Shown here in pieces: positions 46,298 through 55,296 of a stretch of DNA of 64,000 nucleotides. The stretch lies in contig NZ_KB894497.1 of the NCBI RefSeq assembly GCF_000374485.1, positions 124,001 to 188,000 of the forward strand, written 5' to 3'. Under the pieces are notes generated by a model. The model searched no databases and was not told the DNA's origin. It saw only the letters and a list, made by a program, of their open reading frames with translations. How positions within the stretch are numbered: the first letter of the stretch is position 1; each line of letters begins with the position of its first letter. Both the position numbers and the translations under genes were made by a program. This DNA is from Algicola sagamiensis DSM 14643. Lineage in GTDB: Bacteria > Pseudomonadota > Gammaproteobacteria > Enterobacterales > Alteromonadaceae.

Positions 46298-48580
46298 TTA
46301 GCGGCCAGCACGGATCAAAGCATCGAGTCCTTGTTGATACATAAATGAATTCACTAGGCTTCTGATTTGCTTTGTGCTTTCTTGTTGAAGGCAGTCTTCA
46401 GCCATCGTATTGAGATCAGATTGATTCACTCTTCTAAGTGCCCATTTCACACGGGCAATATGACAGGCATTCATACTGAAATGCTGATATCCCATACCTG
46501 CTAAAAGCAGAGTGCCCGAAGGTTCTCCAGCCAGTTCACCACAGACCTGAATAGGAATTTGATGAGCCTGAGTGAGCTGAATAATTTGCTGAAATGCTCT
46601 GATGACTGCTGGATGAAGAGAATTATACAGTGACGCGACACGTGCGTTGTTACGATCTACAGCCAAAATATATTGGGTTAGGTCATTACTCCCTACAGAG
46701 ATAAAATCGACACGGCTTGCCAGTTCAGGAATAAACCAAATCATAGAAGGAACTTCTAACATGACGCCAAATTTTGGACGGGGTGGTTTATTCTGGTTTC
46801 CAAGCTCATCACATACTTCGAAGTAGGCTTGTTGCATGAGTCGTTTAGACTCATCGACTTCTTTAAGATCGGAGACCATGGGGATTAAAATATGTAAATT
46901 GCTTTTTCCAAGAGAAGCCTTGATCATGGCACGAACCTGTAGCAGGAATATTTCTGGGTGATCCAGTGTCATTCTGATCCCTCGCCACCCTAAAAAAGGA
47001 TTACTTTCTTCGGTTTTAAAGTAGGGGAGGGGTTTATCGCCACCGACATCCAGCATTCTCATAATCACGGGCTTATTCTGGAAGTCACTTAAGACCTTCT
47101 CATATATGGCAACTTGTTTCGTTTCGGAAGGGAATGACTCGCTCAGGATAAATGGGATTTCTGTTCGATAAAGGCCAATACCATCGACCATATTCTGATC
47201 GAGCAGCTCGCTTTCAATACTCAAGCCTGCATTTAAATGAATGGTATATAGTGCACCATCTTTTGTTCTACATTCTTGTAATACTTCTTTGATTGCCTCC
47301 TGATTTAACTCATTTTCTTCGCTTTCCAGTTGTTTATAGTCAGCTAAAACAGTTTCTTGTGGGCTGATGATGAGGTGACCATCATAGCCATCAACAATCA
47401 GGTTAACTTGGGTCAGCTGTTCTTCAGAAACTTTTTCTAGAGCAACGATGGCGGGTACACCCAATGCTCTGGCAATAATCGCGGTATGAGAGTTAATTGA
47501 ACCATTAAATGAGACAATCGCCTTTAAGTGCTCTTTGGGGACTTGAGTGAGCATAAAAGGCGTGACTTCTTGAGCAATCAAAATGGTTGCTTCGTTGAGA
47601 AGTTTGGGTTTTTGTATATCGTTGAAAAATAGCTTTTGTAGAATCCGTTGACCGAGCTCCCGAATATCCGATGCTCGTTCTCGGATATAGTCATCTTCCA
47701 TCGCATCGAATTGGGCGATGTAGCTTTCGATTGTGAGTTTGAGTGCGCTTTCTGCATTCCAACCTTTTTTGATTTTGCTGGTCATTTCTTCCGTTAAATT
47801 CGGACTCTCCAGCATCTGAAGATAAAAGTCGAAAATAGCGAGCGCTTCTTTGGGTAAATGACTCGACATTTGCTCGCAGGTTTTTCGAAAGTCCTCCTCA
47901 ACGGAGTGCAGCGCTTGCTGTAAAATAGTGATTTCCCGCTCACTTTGATATGTCTTTTTGGGAAAAACCTTATCAAATGAAGCAACTGGACCTAAGTAAG
48001 CACCTTTACCTATCGCAACACCTGGGGCGGCTGGGATCCCCTTTAAGCGTTTTAAACGTTGAGATTGAAACCCCCGTGTGCTTTTTGATGAAAGGTAACT
48101 GGCGAGTTTTGCTCTTGATAAGACTGCGCCTAATTGTGCACAAAGAGTGACGAGAAATGCTTCCTCATTTTCAGGGAATAACTCGTCGTTTGTACTTCGA
48201 ATAGTCAGAATACCAATCACATGACGTTCATGAAGTATCGGGACACCAAGAAATGCTTTGAACCGCTCTTCGCGTACTTGAGGCATATATTTGAAACGAG
48301 GGTGTGTTGCAGAGTTCGCGATATTAATCGGTTCTTCACGTTGGCCAACTAAACCAACAAGTCCTTCAGAAAAAGGGATGCAGGTCTTTCGAACTGCATC
48401 CTGAGAGAGGCCGTCAGTCGCCATGAGTATAAAATGTTGCTCTTCTTCATTTGCTAGATAGATGGAGCAGCACTCGGTACTCAAAGATGTTTTCACTTGC
48501 TTGACCAAGCGAGATAAAGCTTCAGCTAGGTCCGGCTCGCGTGATACATCTTGTACGATCCGATTGAATGTGGTTAGCAT
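46298..48580 (-). CDS. ptsP: Nitrogen-PTS enzyme I (PtsP)
   Basis: A 760-aa phosphoenolpyruvate-protein phosphotransferase of the nitrogen PTS. It starts with a GAF domain (about 1-155, possible glutamine/2-oxoglutarate sensor), followed by the EI domains: the phosphorylated His365 in NGSINSHTAIIARALGVPAI and the PEP-binding TIM barrel with YRTEIPFI, LGWRGIRMTL and VCGELAGEPSG containing the catalytic Cys. E. coli PtsP is 748 aa. It phosphorylates NPr and so EIIA-Ntr (genes not in window). It begins 9 bp after rppH, an operon conserved in enteric and marine relatives. Confidence 0.96.
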   Translation of the reverse strand: MLTTFNRIVQDVSREPDLAEALSRLVKQVKTSLSTECCSIYLANEEEQHFILMATDGLSQDAVRKTCIPFSEGLVGLVGQREEPINIANSATHPRFKYMPQVREERFKAFLGVPILHERHVIGILTIRSTNDELFPENEEAFLVTLCAQLGAVLSRAKLASYLSSKSTRGFQSQRLKRLKGIPAAPGVAIGKGAYLGPVASFDKVFPKKTYQSEREITILQQALHSVEEDFRKTCEQMSSHLPKEALAIFDFYLQMLESPNLTEEMTSKIKKGWNAESALKLTIESYIAQFDAMEDDYIRERASDIRELGQRILQKLFFNDIQKPKLLNEATILIAQEVTPFMLTQVPKEHLKAIVSFNGSINSHTAIIARALGVPAIVALEKVSEEQLTQVNLIVDGYDGHLIISPQETVLADYKQLESEENELNQEAIKEVLQECRTKDGALYTIHLNAGLSIESELLDQNMVDGIGLYRTEIPFILSESFPSETKQVAIYEKVLSDFQNKPVIMRMLDVGGDKPLPYFKTEESNPFLGWRGIRMTLDHPEIFLLQVRAMIKASLGKSNLHILIPMVSDLKEVDESKRLMQQAYFEVCDELGNQNKPPRPKFGVMLEVPSMIWFIPELASRVDFISVGSNDLTQYILAVDRNNARVASLYNSLHPAVIRAFQQIIQLTQAHQIPIQVCGELAGEPSGTLLLAGMGYQHFSMNACHIARVKWALRRVNQSDLNTMAEDCLQQESTKQIRSLVNSFMYQQGLDALIRAGR

Positions 48581-48589
48581 TTTGTCAGC

Positions 48590-49096
48590 CTATCGTCTCC
48601 TCTTTCGATTCTCTCTGCGTTGAAACGGCAAAGCGATCGGGGCAAACTCTTTCATGACTTTACGGTATACATCCTTTTTAAATGAAACGACTTGACGTAC
48701 TGGGTACCAGTAGCTGACCCAGCGCCAATCATCAAATTCAGGATGCGATGAACGAAGCAAATCTATTTGCTCATCTTTGCATTTTACCTTTAACAAAAAC
48801 CACTTTTGTTTTTGGCCAATACAGACAGGGTGGCTGTCCCTGCGAATGAGCCGGTTTGGTAAACGATACTTCAACCATTGCTTAGTAATACCAATGATTT
48901 CAACATCTTGACGACTTAAACCTACTTCTTCGTCCAATTCTCGATACATGGCCTCTTCAGGTGTTTCACCTTCATGGATCCCGCCTTGAGGAAACTGCCA
49001 TGAGTGTTGTCCATAACGTCTTGCCCAAAATACCTGTCCTTGAGAGTTACAGATCACTATGCCGACGTTCGCTCGGAAACCTTCGGCATCAATCAC
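48590..49096 (-). CDS. rppH: RNA pyrophosphohydrolase
   Basis: A 168-aa Nudix hydrolase that removes pyrophosphate from mRNA 5' ends and so starts RNase E-dependent decay. The Nudix box is complete ([23 protein letters not shown] pattern, about residues 38-60: glutamates of REXXEE present), preceded by the substrate-binding [19 protein letters not shown]. The C-terminal tail is very basic. GTG at 49096 has GGAG 5 bp upstream. Cotranscribed with ptsP and divergent from mutH. Confidence 0.96.
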   Translation of the reverse strand: MIDAEGFRANVGIVICNSQGQVFWARRYGQHSWQFPQGGIHEGETPEEAMYRELDEEVGLSRQDVEIIGITKQWLKYRLPNRLIRRDSHPVCIGQKQKWFLLKVKCKDEQIDLLRSSHPEFDDWRWVSYWYPVRQVVSFKKDVYRKVMKEFAPIALPFQRRENRKRRR

Positions 49097-49493
49097 ATCG
49101 ACTCCACGTCATAAAATTTGAAACTAATTTGATTCTTTCACAAATATCCGCTTTCTTGCAACTTATCCTAAGAAAAATTCTCCTTGCTAAGACTGGGAAT
49201 ATTAATAATTAATCACAAATGAATTTGTTTATTCACACATTCTGTGGATAACTTTGTAAATAAACGCCTGTTTAGCTTTAATAACTCACATTCTTAAAAA
49301 TGAAAAGTTGATTGGTTTATTGTGTTTTTCTTTAAAAACAACTGTTTACTGTCATTTTCTATTTTGGTAAAACTTCAAGAGTTTCTTGCGTGTTTTTTTT
49401 AATCATACTTTTGGTCTTAGGCTGAATTTTAAGTGAATTGACTAAAACAGGTTTGATACAATGCCACCTTGATTTTCAAGGTGAGTAGATGCA
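49097..49493. promoter_or_regulatory. rppH/mutH divergent region with two DnaA-box-like sites
   Basis: About 400 bp of AT-rich DNA holding promoters for rppH (minus) and mutH (plus). TTATTCACA (49229-49237) and TGTGGATAA (49243-49251, the perfect consensus TTATCCACA on the minus strand) form a convergent pair of DnaA-box-like 9-mers 5 bp apart. No gene-sized frame lies here. Confidence 0.5.
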
Positions 49494-50162
49494 TTGAATC
49501 GACCAGAGTCAGAAGAAACCCTTCTTGAGAGGGCAAATATACTTGCAGGTCTTAAGCTTAGAGAGCTGGCTAACCAATATGCTGTAGCGATGCCTGATAA
49601 TTTAAAGCGAGAAAAAGGCTGGGTTGGGCAATTTATTGAGATGGTACTTGGTGCTGAAGCTGGATCAAAACCTATTCCTGACTTTCCTCACTTAGGGATT
49701 GAATTAAAAACCTTGCCGATTTCACTCGCTGGATATCCACTGGAAACGACATTTGTTTGCACTGCACCATTAACAGGAATTACAGGAAGTACCTGGGAAA
49801 CATCTCTGGTCAAGTCGAAGCTCAATCGTGTTCTTTGGATCCCGGTTGTTGCTGAGCGATCCATACCATTAGAAGAGCGTATCATCGCAAGCCCAATGCT
49901 ATGGTCCCCCAATGCTGAAGAAGAAATGATCTTAAGACATGATTGGGAAGAGTTGATGGATATGATAGCACTTGGTTATGTTGAACAAGTGTCAGCAAAG
50001 TATGGGGTAGCACTACAGATCCGTCCGAAAGCAGCGAATAGCAAAGCATTAACAGAAGCATTCAATGCAGAAGGAGAGCCATTTTTAACCCTACCACGAG
50101 GTTTTTATCTCAAAAAGCAGTTCACAGGCGCTATCCTACAGCGTTATTTTTCAGGAGGTTAA
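49494..50162 (+). CDS. mutH: DNA mismatch repair endonuclease MutH
   Basis: A 222-aa methyl-directed endonuclease that nicks the unmethylated strand at hemimethylated GATC sites when activated by MutS-MutL. The catalytic residues align with E. coli MutH as Glu49 (QFIEMVLG), Asp63 (PIPDFPHLG), Glu70 and Lys72 (GIELKT). [12 protein letters not shown] and the C-terminal [16 protein letters not shown] and [12 protein letters not shown] are conserved. TTG at 49494 has AAGGTGAG 8 bp upstream; the nearby ATG is followed by a stop. Presence implies Dam methylation in this organism. Confidence 0.96.
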   Translation: MNRPESEETLLERANILAGLKLRELANQYAVAMPDNLKREKGWVGQFIEMVLGAEAGSKPIPDFPHLGIELKTLPISLAGYPLETTFVCTAPLTGITGSTWETSLVKSKLNRVLWIPVVAERSIPLEERIIASPMLWSPNAEEEMILRHDWEELMDMIALGYVEQVSAKYGVALQIRPKAANSKALTEAFNAEGEPFLTLPRGFYLKKQFTGAILQRYFSGG

Positions 50163-50210
50163 CGCTTTGCCTTTTCTTTTCAGCCATATTTGCTGAGTAG
50201 AAAGAAAATA

Positions 50211-51047
50211 CTAACCTGGATTTGCTTCTATCTTAGCGTACTTTTCTAATAATCGCTGGTAGCTGCCATTCTCTCGGATCACTTGGAGTGCTTTGTTAAA
50301 CTTCTGTACGAGTTCCGGTGAAACGGTCTTTTTGCTGAACATAATATACACAGGCCCTGTACGGATATGGATCGAGTGTGGGCTGATATAACGCTGAAGG
50401 CCTTTACGCTTGATGAGTGCCGCGCCGACAAAGCTATCTTCAAGAAATGAGTCAATTTGGTGATCCATTAAGCGAGCAATATTGACTTCGCTCATGACAC
50501 CACTAATAAATAGAGATTTATAGGTTTCACTTTCCCTTAACTTGGAGACAGAATTACCATAGTAGTATTCATCAATGAGGCCCACTTTCTTATTTTTCTT
50601 CAGTAAGTCTTCAATTTGGGTATAGGGGTATAAATGAAGTTCTTCTGAACGAACATAAAGTCTAAATTCTTCCTGGCGGTAAGCATCTGAAAATAAAGCA
50701 AACTCTTTCCTAGATTTTGTAATGGATGCACCCATCACAACATCAATTTCACCTTCACGCATCATTTTGAGTAATTCGACCCAGACATCAATTTTGAATT
50801 CGTAATCATGGCAGCCTATTTTCTTCATCAGCATAACAAGTAAGTCAATATCTAAGCCTTTTACTTTATTATCAATGTCCATAAATTGATAGGGTTCCCA
50901 AGTATCATAACCAATACGCAGGTTACACTCGATTGCCTTGGCGGGTTTTTCCTCAGGAAGAGAGACAGGTTTGACTGATTGTTTTTTTTCTGGACTACAT
51001 CCTAAGAAAAGCGTCATACAGAAGAGGAGACAGATGCATCTGCGCAT
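50211..51047 (-). CDS. Solute-binding lipoprotein (SBP family 3)
   Basis: A 278-aa lipoprotein (signal LFLGC, Cys17). The mature part is a bacterial extracellular solute-binding domain family 3: LRIGYDTWEPYQFMDIDNKVKGLDIDLL, then EGEIDVVMGASITKSRKEFALFSDAY and a typical C-terminal lobe ending FNKALQVIRENGSYQRLLEKY. No ABC transporter genes accompany it; instead it lies downstream of the diguanylate cyclase gene (63 bp), so it may be a ligand sensor for that signalling unit. That is inference from context. Confidence 0.85.
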   Translation of the reverse strand: MRRCICLLFCMTLFLGCSPEKKQSVKPVSLPEEKPAKAIECNLRIGYDTWEPYQFMDIDNKVKGLDIDLLVMLMKKIGCHDYEFKIDVWVELLKMMREGEIDVVMGASITKSRKEFALFSDAYRQEEFRLYVRSEELHLYPYTQIEDLLKKNKKVGLIDEYYYGNSVSKLRESETYKSLFISGVMSEVNIARLMDHQIDSFLEDSFVGAALIKRKGLQRYISPHSIHIRTGPVYIMFSKKTVSPELVQKFNKALQVIRENGSYQRLLEKYAKIEANPG

Positions 51048-51110
51048 GTTGGAAACCTTAATTTCTTCTCATTTTTCAAAGCTTAGTGTAAATCCTGATA
51101 TTCAGCAAAA

Positions 51111-52091
51111 TCAGGGTGAGTTCTCTTCTTTTTCTTCATAAATTGAGACACGGTTTCGACCACCTTCTTTTGAACGATATAAAGCACTATCTGCGGCTTC
51201 AATCCATTTTTGGGCGGTGGTAATTGATGGGTGAACATCGGAAATCCCCATACTAACTGTAAATTGGATGTCTGTTCCTTCGTAATTGAATGAGGATTGT
51301 TCAATGAGCTTTCGGATCCGCTCAGCAAAAATACGACCTTGTAGTGCAGGAGTATCAACGAGGATAACTGCATATTCCTCACCACCATATCGGCCTGATA
51401 TATCCGTTTCTCTTAATGAATTTCTGAGTAGATCTGCGGTATGCCGAATTGCGATATCCCCCGCAGCATGCCCAAAGCCATCATTAATTCTTTTAAAGTG
51501 ATCAATGTCGAACATTAATAAAGAACAAGGGCCGTTTGTACGTTGAATTCTCTTAAATTCGGCATTGAGACACGTTTCCCAAAAACCGCGGTTATTTAAA
51601 CCAGTTAATTGATCGGTTCGACTGAGTTGTTCGAGTTTGGCATTGGCTGCTTCGCTTTCCTTTTTATTTACAGCAACATCTGTGACGTCATATACGATAA
51701 TGCAGATATGGCCAACTTTCCCTGTTGTATCCGATAATGGAATGATCGAAATGTTCTGAAACATCACATCTGCTGTGCCTGTGATTGGGCGATAATTTCG
51801 GAAGCGAAAAACAAAAGGCCGCTGTTCCCATATTGTGAAAGCTCGATTTTTCAATAGGAATACCGGCTCAGACTTATGACGAAACCATTCTTCATCCAAC
51901 TCAGAAAACATATCAAAAATGGATTTACCACGCACTTCTCTCGGTGATAGCCCGCTGTGGTTTTCCATAAACCCATTCCAGACATGGATTTGATACTCTC
52001 TGTCGAGGACGATAAAACCAATATCAACCGTCTGGAACATATCCATCATCCAGTGAAACTCAGCAAATTCAACTTGGTTATTCATTGCCAT
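51111..52091 (-). CDS. PAS-GGDEF diguanylate cyclase
   Basis: A 326-aa cytoplasmic protein without membrane helices. The N-terminal PAS domain (about 12-140, FIVLDREYQIHVWNGFMENHSG) is followed by a short coiled coil and a GGDEF domain (about 158-318). The active signature is GGEEY, with an intact RXXD inhibitory site (RETD) five residues before it, and TDQLTGLNNRGFWE and FDIDHFKRINDGFGH. It should make cyclic di-GMP with product inhibition. ATG at 52091 (GGAT upstream) is preferred; a TTG at 52097 overlaps the TGA of the upstream gene. Tightly coupled to the RR-CheC gene. Confidence 0.92.
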   Translation of the reverse strand: MAMNNQVEFAEFHWMMDMFQTVDIGFIVLDREYQIHVWNGFMENHSGLSPREVRGKSIFDMFSELDEEWFRHKSEPVFLLKNRAFTIWEQRPFVFRFRNYRPITGTADVMFQNISIIPLSDTTGKVGHICIIVYDVTDVAVNKKESEAANAKLEQLSRTDQLTGLNNRGFWETCLNAEFKRIQRTNGPCSLLMFDIDHFKRINDGFGHAAGDIAIRHTADLLRNSLRETDISGRYGGEEYAVILVDTPALQGRIFAERIRKLIEQSSFNYEGTDIQFTVSMGISDVHPSITTAQKWIEAADSALYRSKEGGRNRVSIYEEKEENSP

Positions 52092-52093
52092 GG

Positions 52094-53125
52094 TCAATCA
52101 TCCAGTAAATAGGCGACTTTGGTATTTAAAGTCGGGATCGAATCTTCAGTAAAGAGGAGCAACAGGTCACAGGTGATATCGTAGTTTTCGATACCGTAGC
52201 TGATTTCAATCCCCAAAGTCCGTTTCCAACGGGATGAGTTGGCATGTATGAGATCGGAAACCTGACAATGTTGCCCAAGAACAACAGGGTGTCCCTGGCT
52301 GAAACTGATATCCAGTTGTTCGGAAAGCCCATTCAAAATTGCGCCAATCAGTATATTGGCGATATCCATTAGTAATTCCAGTTGAATTTTATCGTTTAAC
52401 TCTCCCTCATATTTGAGAAGCTGAGCGATATCTTTAAAACTGGAATCATTTAAAATCAGTAACGCTTCTCCAGCCATACCGCCGCTGATAAAGCCTTGGC
52501 AAACAGCTGAGGTGCTGACGTTATCCTCTACCGATTGTAATGCCATGTGTAGTTCAGCGACCTCAACGACATTGACATTTGGTATCGGAAGCTCGACAAA
52601 TACATGAAGTAGTCTTGCGAGTAGGTCGCCAGCTTGGCCCATAGCGACATTCGTGATCTCCTGATACACGTCCCTTAAATCAACGGAAAGGCCTTCATCA
52701 TGTGCAGGAGTCGCTTCCTTTGCTTCTACTTTCTCTTGCGTCTTTTCCTTGACTTCTGAGAGTTCCAGCCCATAACGACTGACAATTTGCGCCAACTTTT
52801 CTTTGTCGACAGGTTTCTTTATAAAGTCTAATGCGCCGAGTTGCATTACTCTTTCTTTTGCTTCGGGCTGAACATCACCAGAAACAACAATTGCCATAGT
52901 ATGAAGGTCTTCATCTCGCATTGCTTGCAGGACTTCATACCCATCCATGACAGGCATATTAAGATCAAGGAAGAGCAGGTCTACTTTTTGATTTTTGAGG
53001 ACCTCCATGGCTTCTTGTCCATGGGAGGCGAAGGTGATGTCGACATCCCAATGATCGGGGAGAGACCTTGCCATTTGCTTCCGAGCTAGGTTTGAATCAT
53101 CACAGATCAGCAGTGGTGTTGCCAT
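52094..53125 (-). CDS. Response regulator with CheC-like phosphatase domain
   Basis: A 343-aa fusion. The receiver domain (about 1-120) has the acidic pair DDS at its start, the phospho-acceptor in LLFLDLNMPVMDG and KKPVD. A linker leads to a CheC/CheX-like domain (about 150-343) with ELLMDIANILIGAILNGLSEQL, matching the helix that carries the phosphatase Glu and Asn in CheC. The likely role is to dephosphorylate a response regulator, tuning chemotaxis or c-di-GMP signalling. ATG at 53125 is preceded by GAGAG. First gene of the unit with diguanylate cyclase and binding lipoprotein. Confidence 0.88.
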   Translation of the reverse strand: MATPLLICDDSNLARKQMARSLPDHWDVDITFASHGQEAMEVLKNQKVDLLFLDLNMPVMDGYEVLQAMRDEDLHTMAIVVSGDVQPEAKERVMQLGALDFIKKPVDKEKLAQIVSRYGLELSEVKEKTQEKVEAKEATPAHDEGLSVDLRDVYQEITNVAMGQAGDLLARLLHVFVELPIPNVNVVEVAELHMALQSVEDNVSTSAVCQGFISGGMAGEALLILNDSSFKDIAQLLKYEGELNDKIQLELLMDIANILIGAILNGLSEQLDISFSQGHPVVLGQHCQVSDLIHANSSRWKRTLGIEISYGIENYDITCDLLLLFTEDSIPTLNTKVAYLLDD

Positions 53126-53328
53126 GAACGCTCTCATAATTTACAGAGGGTCACTTGCCAATGAGGGGCGAGATAACCCAAAGTTCGACTACCGAGGCTT
53201 ACAAGAATCAAGAATTTTATGGTGATACAATGAAACTTTTAAGCCTGATGACGTCTAAGCAAAAACCACTTGAAATTGCTTAGTCATATAAGTATAAGCA
53301 ATCAAAATCATTTTCGAGTAACTTAGTG

Positions 53329-53901
53329 ATGAAATTAAAAGCAGGTCTTTTATCTTTTTTCTTAGGAGCGATGTCGTTTTTATCGCAAGCCACTGAATCT
53401 GTAGTAACGTTGGCTGGTGGAAAGCCCGTTAAACTTGAAGGGGATCGTCCTGCGATCCAGTCGAATCTTCCTTCATTTCAATTTGCAGACTTAACTTTTC
53501 AACCCAAACAGCTGGAAATGTATGCTGGGAAAACAATTGTCCTTGGACTTGTCTCCAGCCTGGATACCGGAATTGGTACATTACAATTAAAAGAACTGGA
53601 TGCACTTGCTCAGAAGGTTGATGGTGATGTTGCGGTTATTGCGATTACCTCTGACTTGCCCTTTGCGATTAAGCGAGTCTTGAAAGAAGAACGAATCGAA
53701 AACATTGATGTGTATTCTGATGCGTTATGGCATGAAGCAGGGCATGCATTTGGTGTTGAGATCCAATATCTGGGGTTGATGGTCAGCTCACTTGCTGTCA
53801 TTGATAAAGAGCAGAAAGTCGCCTACTTGGATGTGACACAGGATTTATCAAAGCTACCTAGCATTAAGGGGGTTGAACAGTTTCTCGGCGTCCAAGAATA
53901 A
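53329..53901 (+). CDS. Exported thiol-peroxidase-like protein without cysteines
   Basis: A 190-aa protein with signal peptide (cleavage near residue 21, SFLSQA-TE). The body follows thiol peroxidase Tpx: VVTLAGGKPVKLEG, YAGKTIVLGLVSSLDTG, VAVIAITSDLPFA and SLAVIDKE. The peroxidatic Cys of DTGVC is Gly83 here (codons ATT GGT in DTGIG), the resolving Cys is Leu118 (AIKRVL), and no cysteine occurs anywhere. It cannot be a Tpx peroxidase by the known chemistry. GTG at 53326 is also possible; ATG at 53329 was chosen. It is followed by ibpA, which has its own sigma32 promoter. Confidence 0.78.
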   Translation: MKLKAGLLSFFLGAMSFLSQATESVVTLAGGKPVKLEGDRPAIQSNLPSFQFADLTFQPKQLEMYAGKTIVLGLVSSLDTGIGTLQLKELDALAQKVDGDVAVIAITSDLPFAIKRVLKEERIENIDVYSDALWHEAGHAFGVEIQYLGLMVSSLAVIDKEQKVAYLDVTQDLSKLPSIKGVEQFLGVQE

Positions 53902-53935
53902 AAACACCCGTTTTAGAAAAAATTTAAAACTTATC

Positions 53936-53963
53936 CTTGAAAGCCATTTTTCCATCCCTATAT
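53936..53963 (+). promoter_or_regulatory. Sigma32 (heat shock) promoter of ibpA
   Basis: CTTGAAA (53936-53942) and CCCTATAT (53956-53963) with a 13-bp spacer match the sigma32 consensus CTTGAAA-N11-16-CCCCATNT closely. It is about 100 bp upstream of the small heat shock gene. Confidence 0.88.
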
Positions 53964-53968
53964 CTAAT

Positions 53969-54066
53969 AATGAGCCGCCGATAACGGGGCTCATTGAAAC
54001 AAACTAGCTCGTTCAGAATGAAGAGCTTTTTAACTATATTGCTTAAACTTAGAGGATATAGCGATG
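53969..54066 (+). promoter_or_regulatory. ROSE-type RNA thermometer in the ibpA leader
   Basis: The leader can fold into successive hairpins. One is ATGAGCC (near 53969) with GGCTCAT, a second is AGCTC/GAGCT (near 54005-54026). The last pairs CTATATTGCT (54034-54043) with AGGATATAG (54053-54061), burying the Shine-Dalgarno AGAGGA. The UUGCU segment opposite AGGA, with a G-G pair and a bulged C, is the hallmark of ROSE thermometers that control ibpA-type genes. Melting on heating would free the ATG at 54064. Confidence 0.75.
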
Positions 54067-54510
54067 CGTAATTTAGATTTAACCCCCCTTTATCGTTCTT
54101 TTATTGGCTTTGATCACTTAGCATCTTTGATGGATGCAGCGTCAAGAAATGAAAAACAACCTACCTATCCGCCATATAACATTGAACTTATTGACGAAAA
54201 TAAATATCGTATTTCCATGGCGGTCGCCGGGTTCTCCATCGAAGAATTAGAAATAGAGTCCGAGCAAAATAACTTACTTGTGAAAGGTAAGAAACAGACG
54301 GAACAGTCTGATAAACAATTTATTTATCAAGGTATTGCAGAGCGAAACTTTGAAAGGAAATTTCAATTAGGCGACTATGTAAAAGTTGTCGGCGCAGATT
54401 CAGAAAATGGTCTACTGCATATCTATCTTGAGCGAGAAATTCCGGAAGCGTTAAAGCCGCGTAAGATAGATATTGGTACCGGAAAACTGCTTGAGCAAGA
54501 AAGCGCTTAA
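54064..54510 (+). CDS. ibpA: Small heat shock protein (Hsp20/IbpA family)
   Basis: A 148-aa holdase chaperone. It begins MRNLDLTPLYRSFIGFDHL as IbpA does, has the alpha-crystallin domain YPPYNIELIDENKYRISMAVAGF to EREIPEALKPRKI, and keeps the IXI-type C-terminal anchor (KIDIG). It binds unfolding proteins for later DnaK/ClpB rescue. Expression is doubly heat controlled: a sigma32 promoter at 53936-53963 and a predicted ROSE thermometer covering the ribosome binding site. A strong terminator follows, so it is monocistronic. Confidence 0.93.
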   Translation: MRNLDLTPLYRSFIGFDHLASLMDAASRNEKQPTYPPYNIELIDENKYRISMAVAGFSIEELEIESEQNNLLVKGKKQTEQSDKQFIYQGIAERNFERKFQLGDYVKVVGADSENGLLHIYLEREIPEALKPRKIDIGTGKLLEQESA

Positions 54511-54540
54511 GCCTACAACATACTTCTCCATGACCTCAGT

Positions 54541-54564
54541 AAAAGCCCCAAATTTGGGGCTTTT
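54541..54564. terminator. Bidirectional rho-independent terminator
   Basis: A 24-bp perfect palindrome AAAAGCCCCAAA/TTTGGGGCTTTT. It separates ibpA from the convergent GFA-family gene. Confidence 0.93.
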
Positions 54565-54635
54565 GTCGCATTTTTTCACCTTCTTAACATCTGAATCAGC
54601 AGTGTTATCGATGAAAGATAGCTAGCTTGAGATTG

Positions 54636-55100
54636 TTATGCCGTTTCTTCTTGTTGAATTGCCTTCATAAAGACTTCTTTGGGTGGCTGTTGCTCGAATG
54701 TTGGGATACCATCAGGGATTTCCAACCACTTTTGTTTTCGAGATATCCAAACGTGGACATTAGGTTGAATAACATCTGTATTTGATAGCGTTCCACCTTT
54801 GAGCTTGATGAGCTTAGGCTGTTCAGGATTTAAATGGTATATACGATTACCACATTCAGGGCAAAAGAAAGCCTGATTTCGGTTTCCGCTCTCAGCAAGT
54901 CGTTCCCATTGTTTTAGTTGTCCACGAAACTCAACTTGGTCTGTTTGGCAAACAAGAGTCAGGCTAAATGCACTGGCAGACAGCTTCTGGCAGTCGATAC
55001 AGTGGCAGGCTGCTATAACTAGCGGTGCTGTTTTTAATGAGTATGTAACTTGACCACATTGGCAGGAGCCCGCTACAGGATAGGTGACTTGAGTCGGCAT
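54636..55100 (-). CDS. GFA-family (glutathione-dependent formaldehyde-activating-like) zinc protein
   Basis: A 154-aa CENP-V/GFA fold protein. Zinc ligands are visible as SCQCGQVTY, ACHCIDCQKLS and FFCPECGNRIYH. Family members bind glutathione or act in S-hydroxymethyl-glutathione chemistry, but most homologues are uncharacterised. ATG at 55100 is preceded by a perfect AAGGAGGA; the longer frame from 55202 lacks support. It stands alone. Confidence 0.9.
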   Translation of the reverse strand: MPTQVTYPVAGSCQCGQVTYSLKTAPLVIAACHCIDCQKLSASAFSLTLVCQTDQVEFRGQLKQWERLAESGNRNQAFFCPECGNRIYHLNPEQPKLIKLKGGTLSNTDVIQPNVHVWISRKQKWLEIPDGIPTFEQQPPKEVFMKAIQQEETA

Positions 55101-55296
55101 TATTCCTCCTTGTATAGTCGCGAAGTGTTGATGGTTTATTATTCTTTTTTGAGCTATTTTAATGCGATCTCGGTCATTTGTCTGTATTGCTTTTGTATCC
55201 ATTTTTTCGGTTAACTTTACTCCTGCATCGTGATATTTTATTCAATAAAAATAGCAACTTATTTGAGCTAAATCAGTATACTAGGGAACAATCCTT

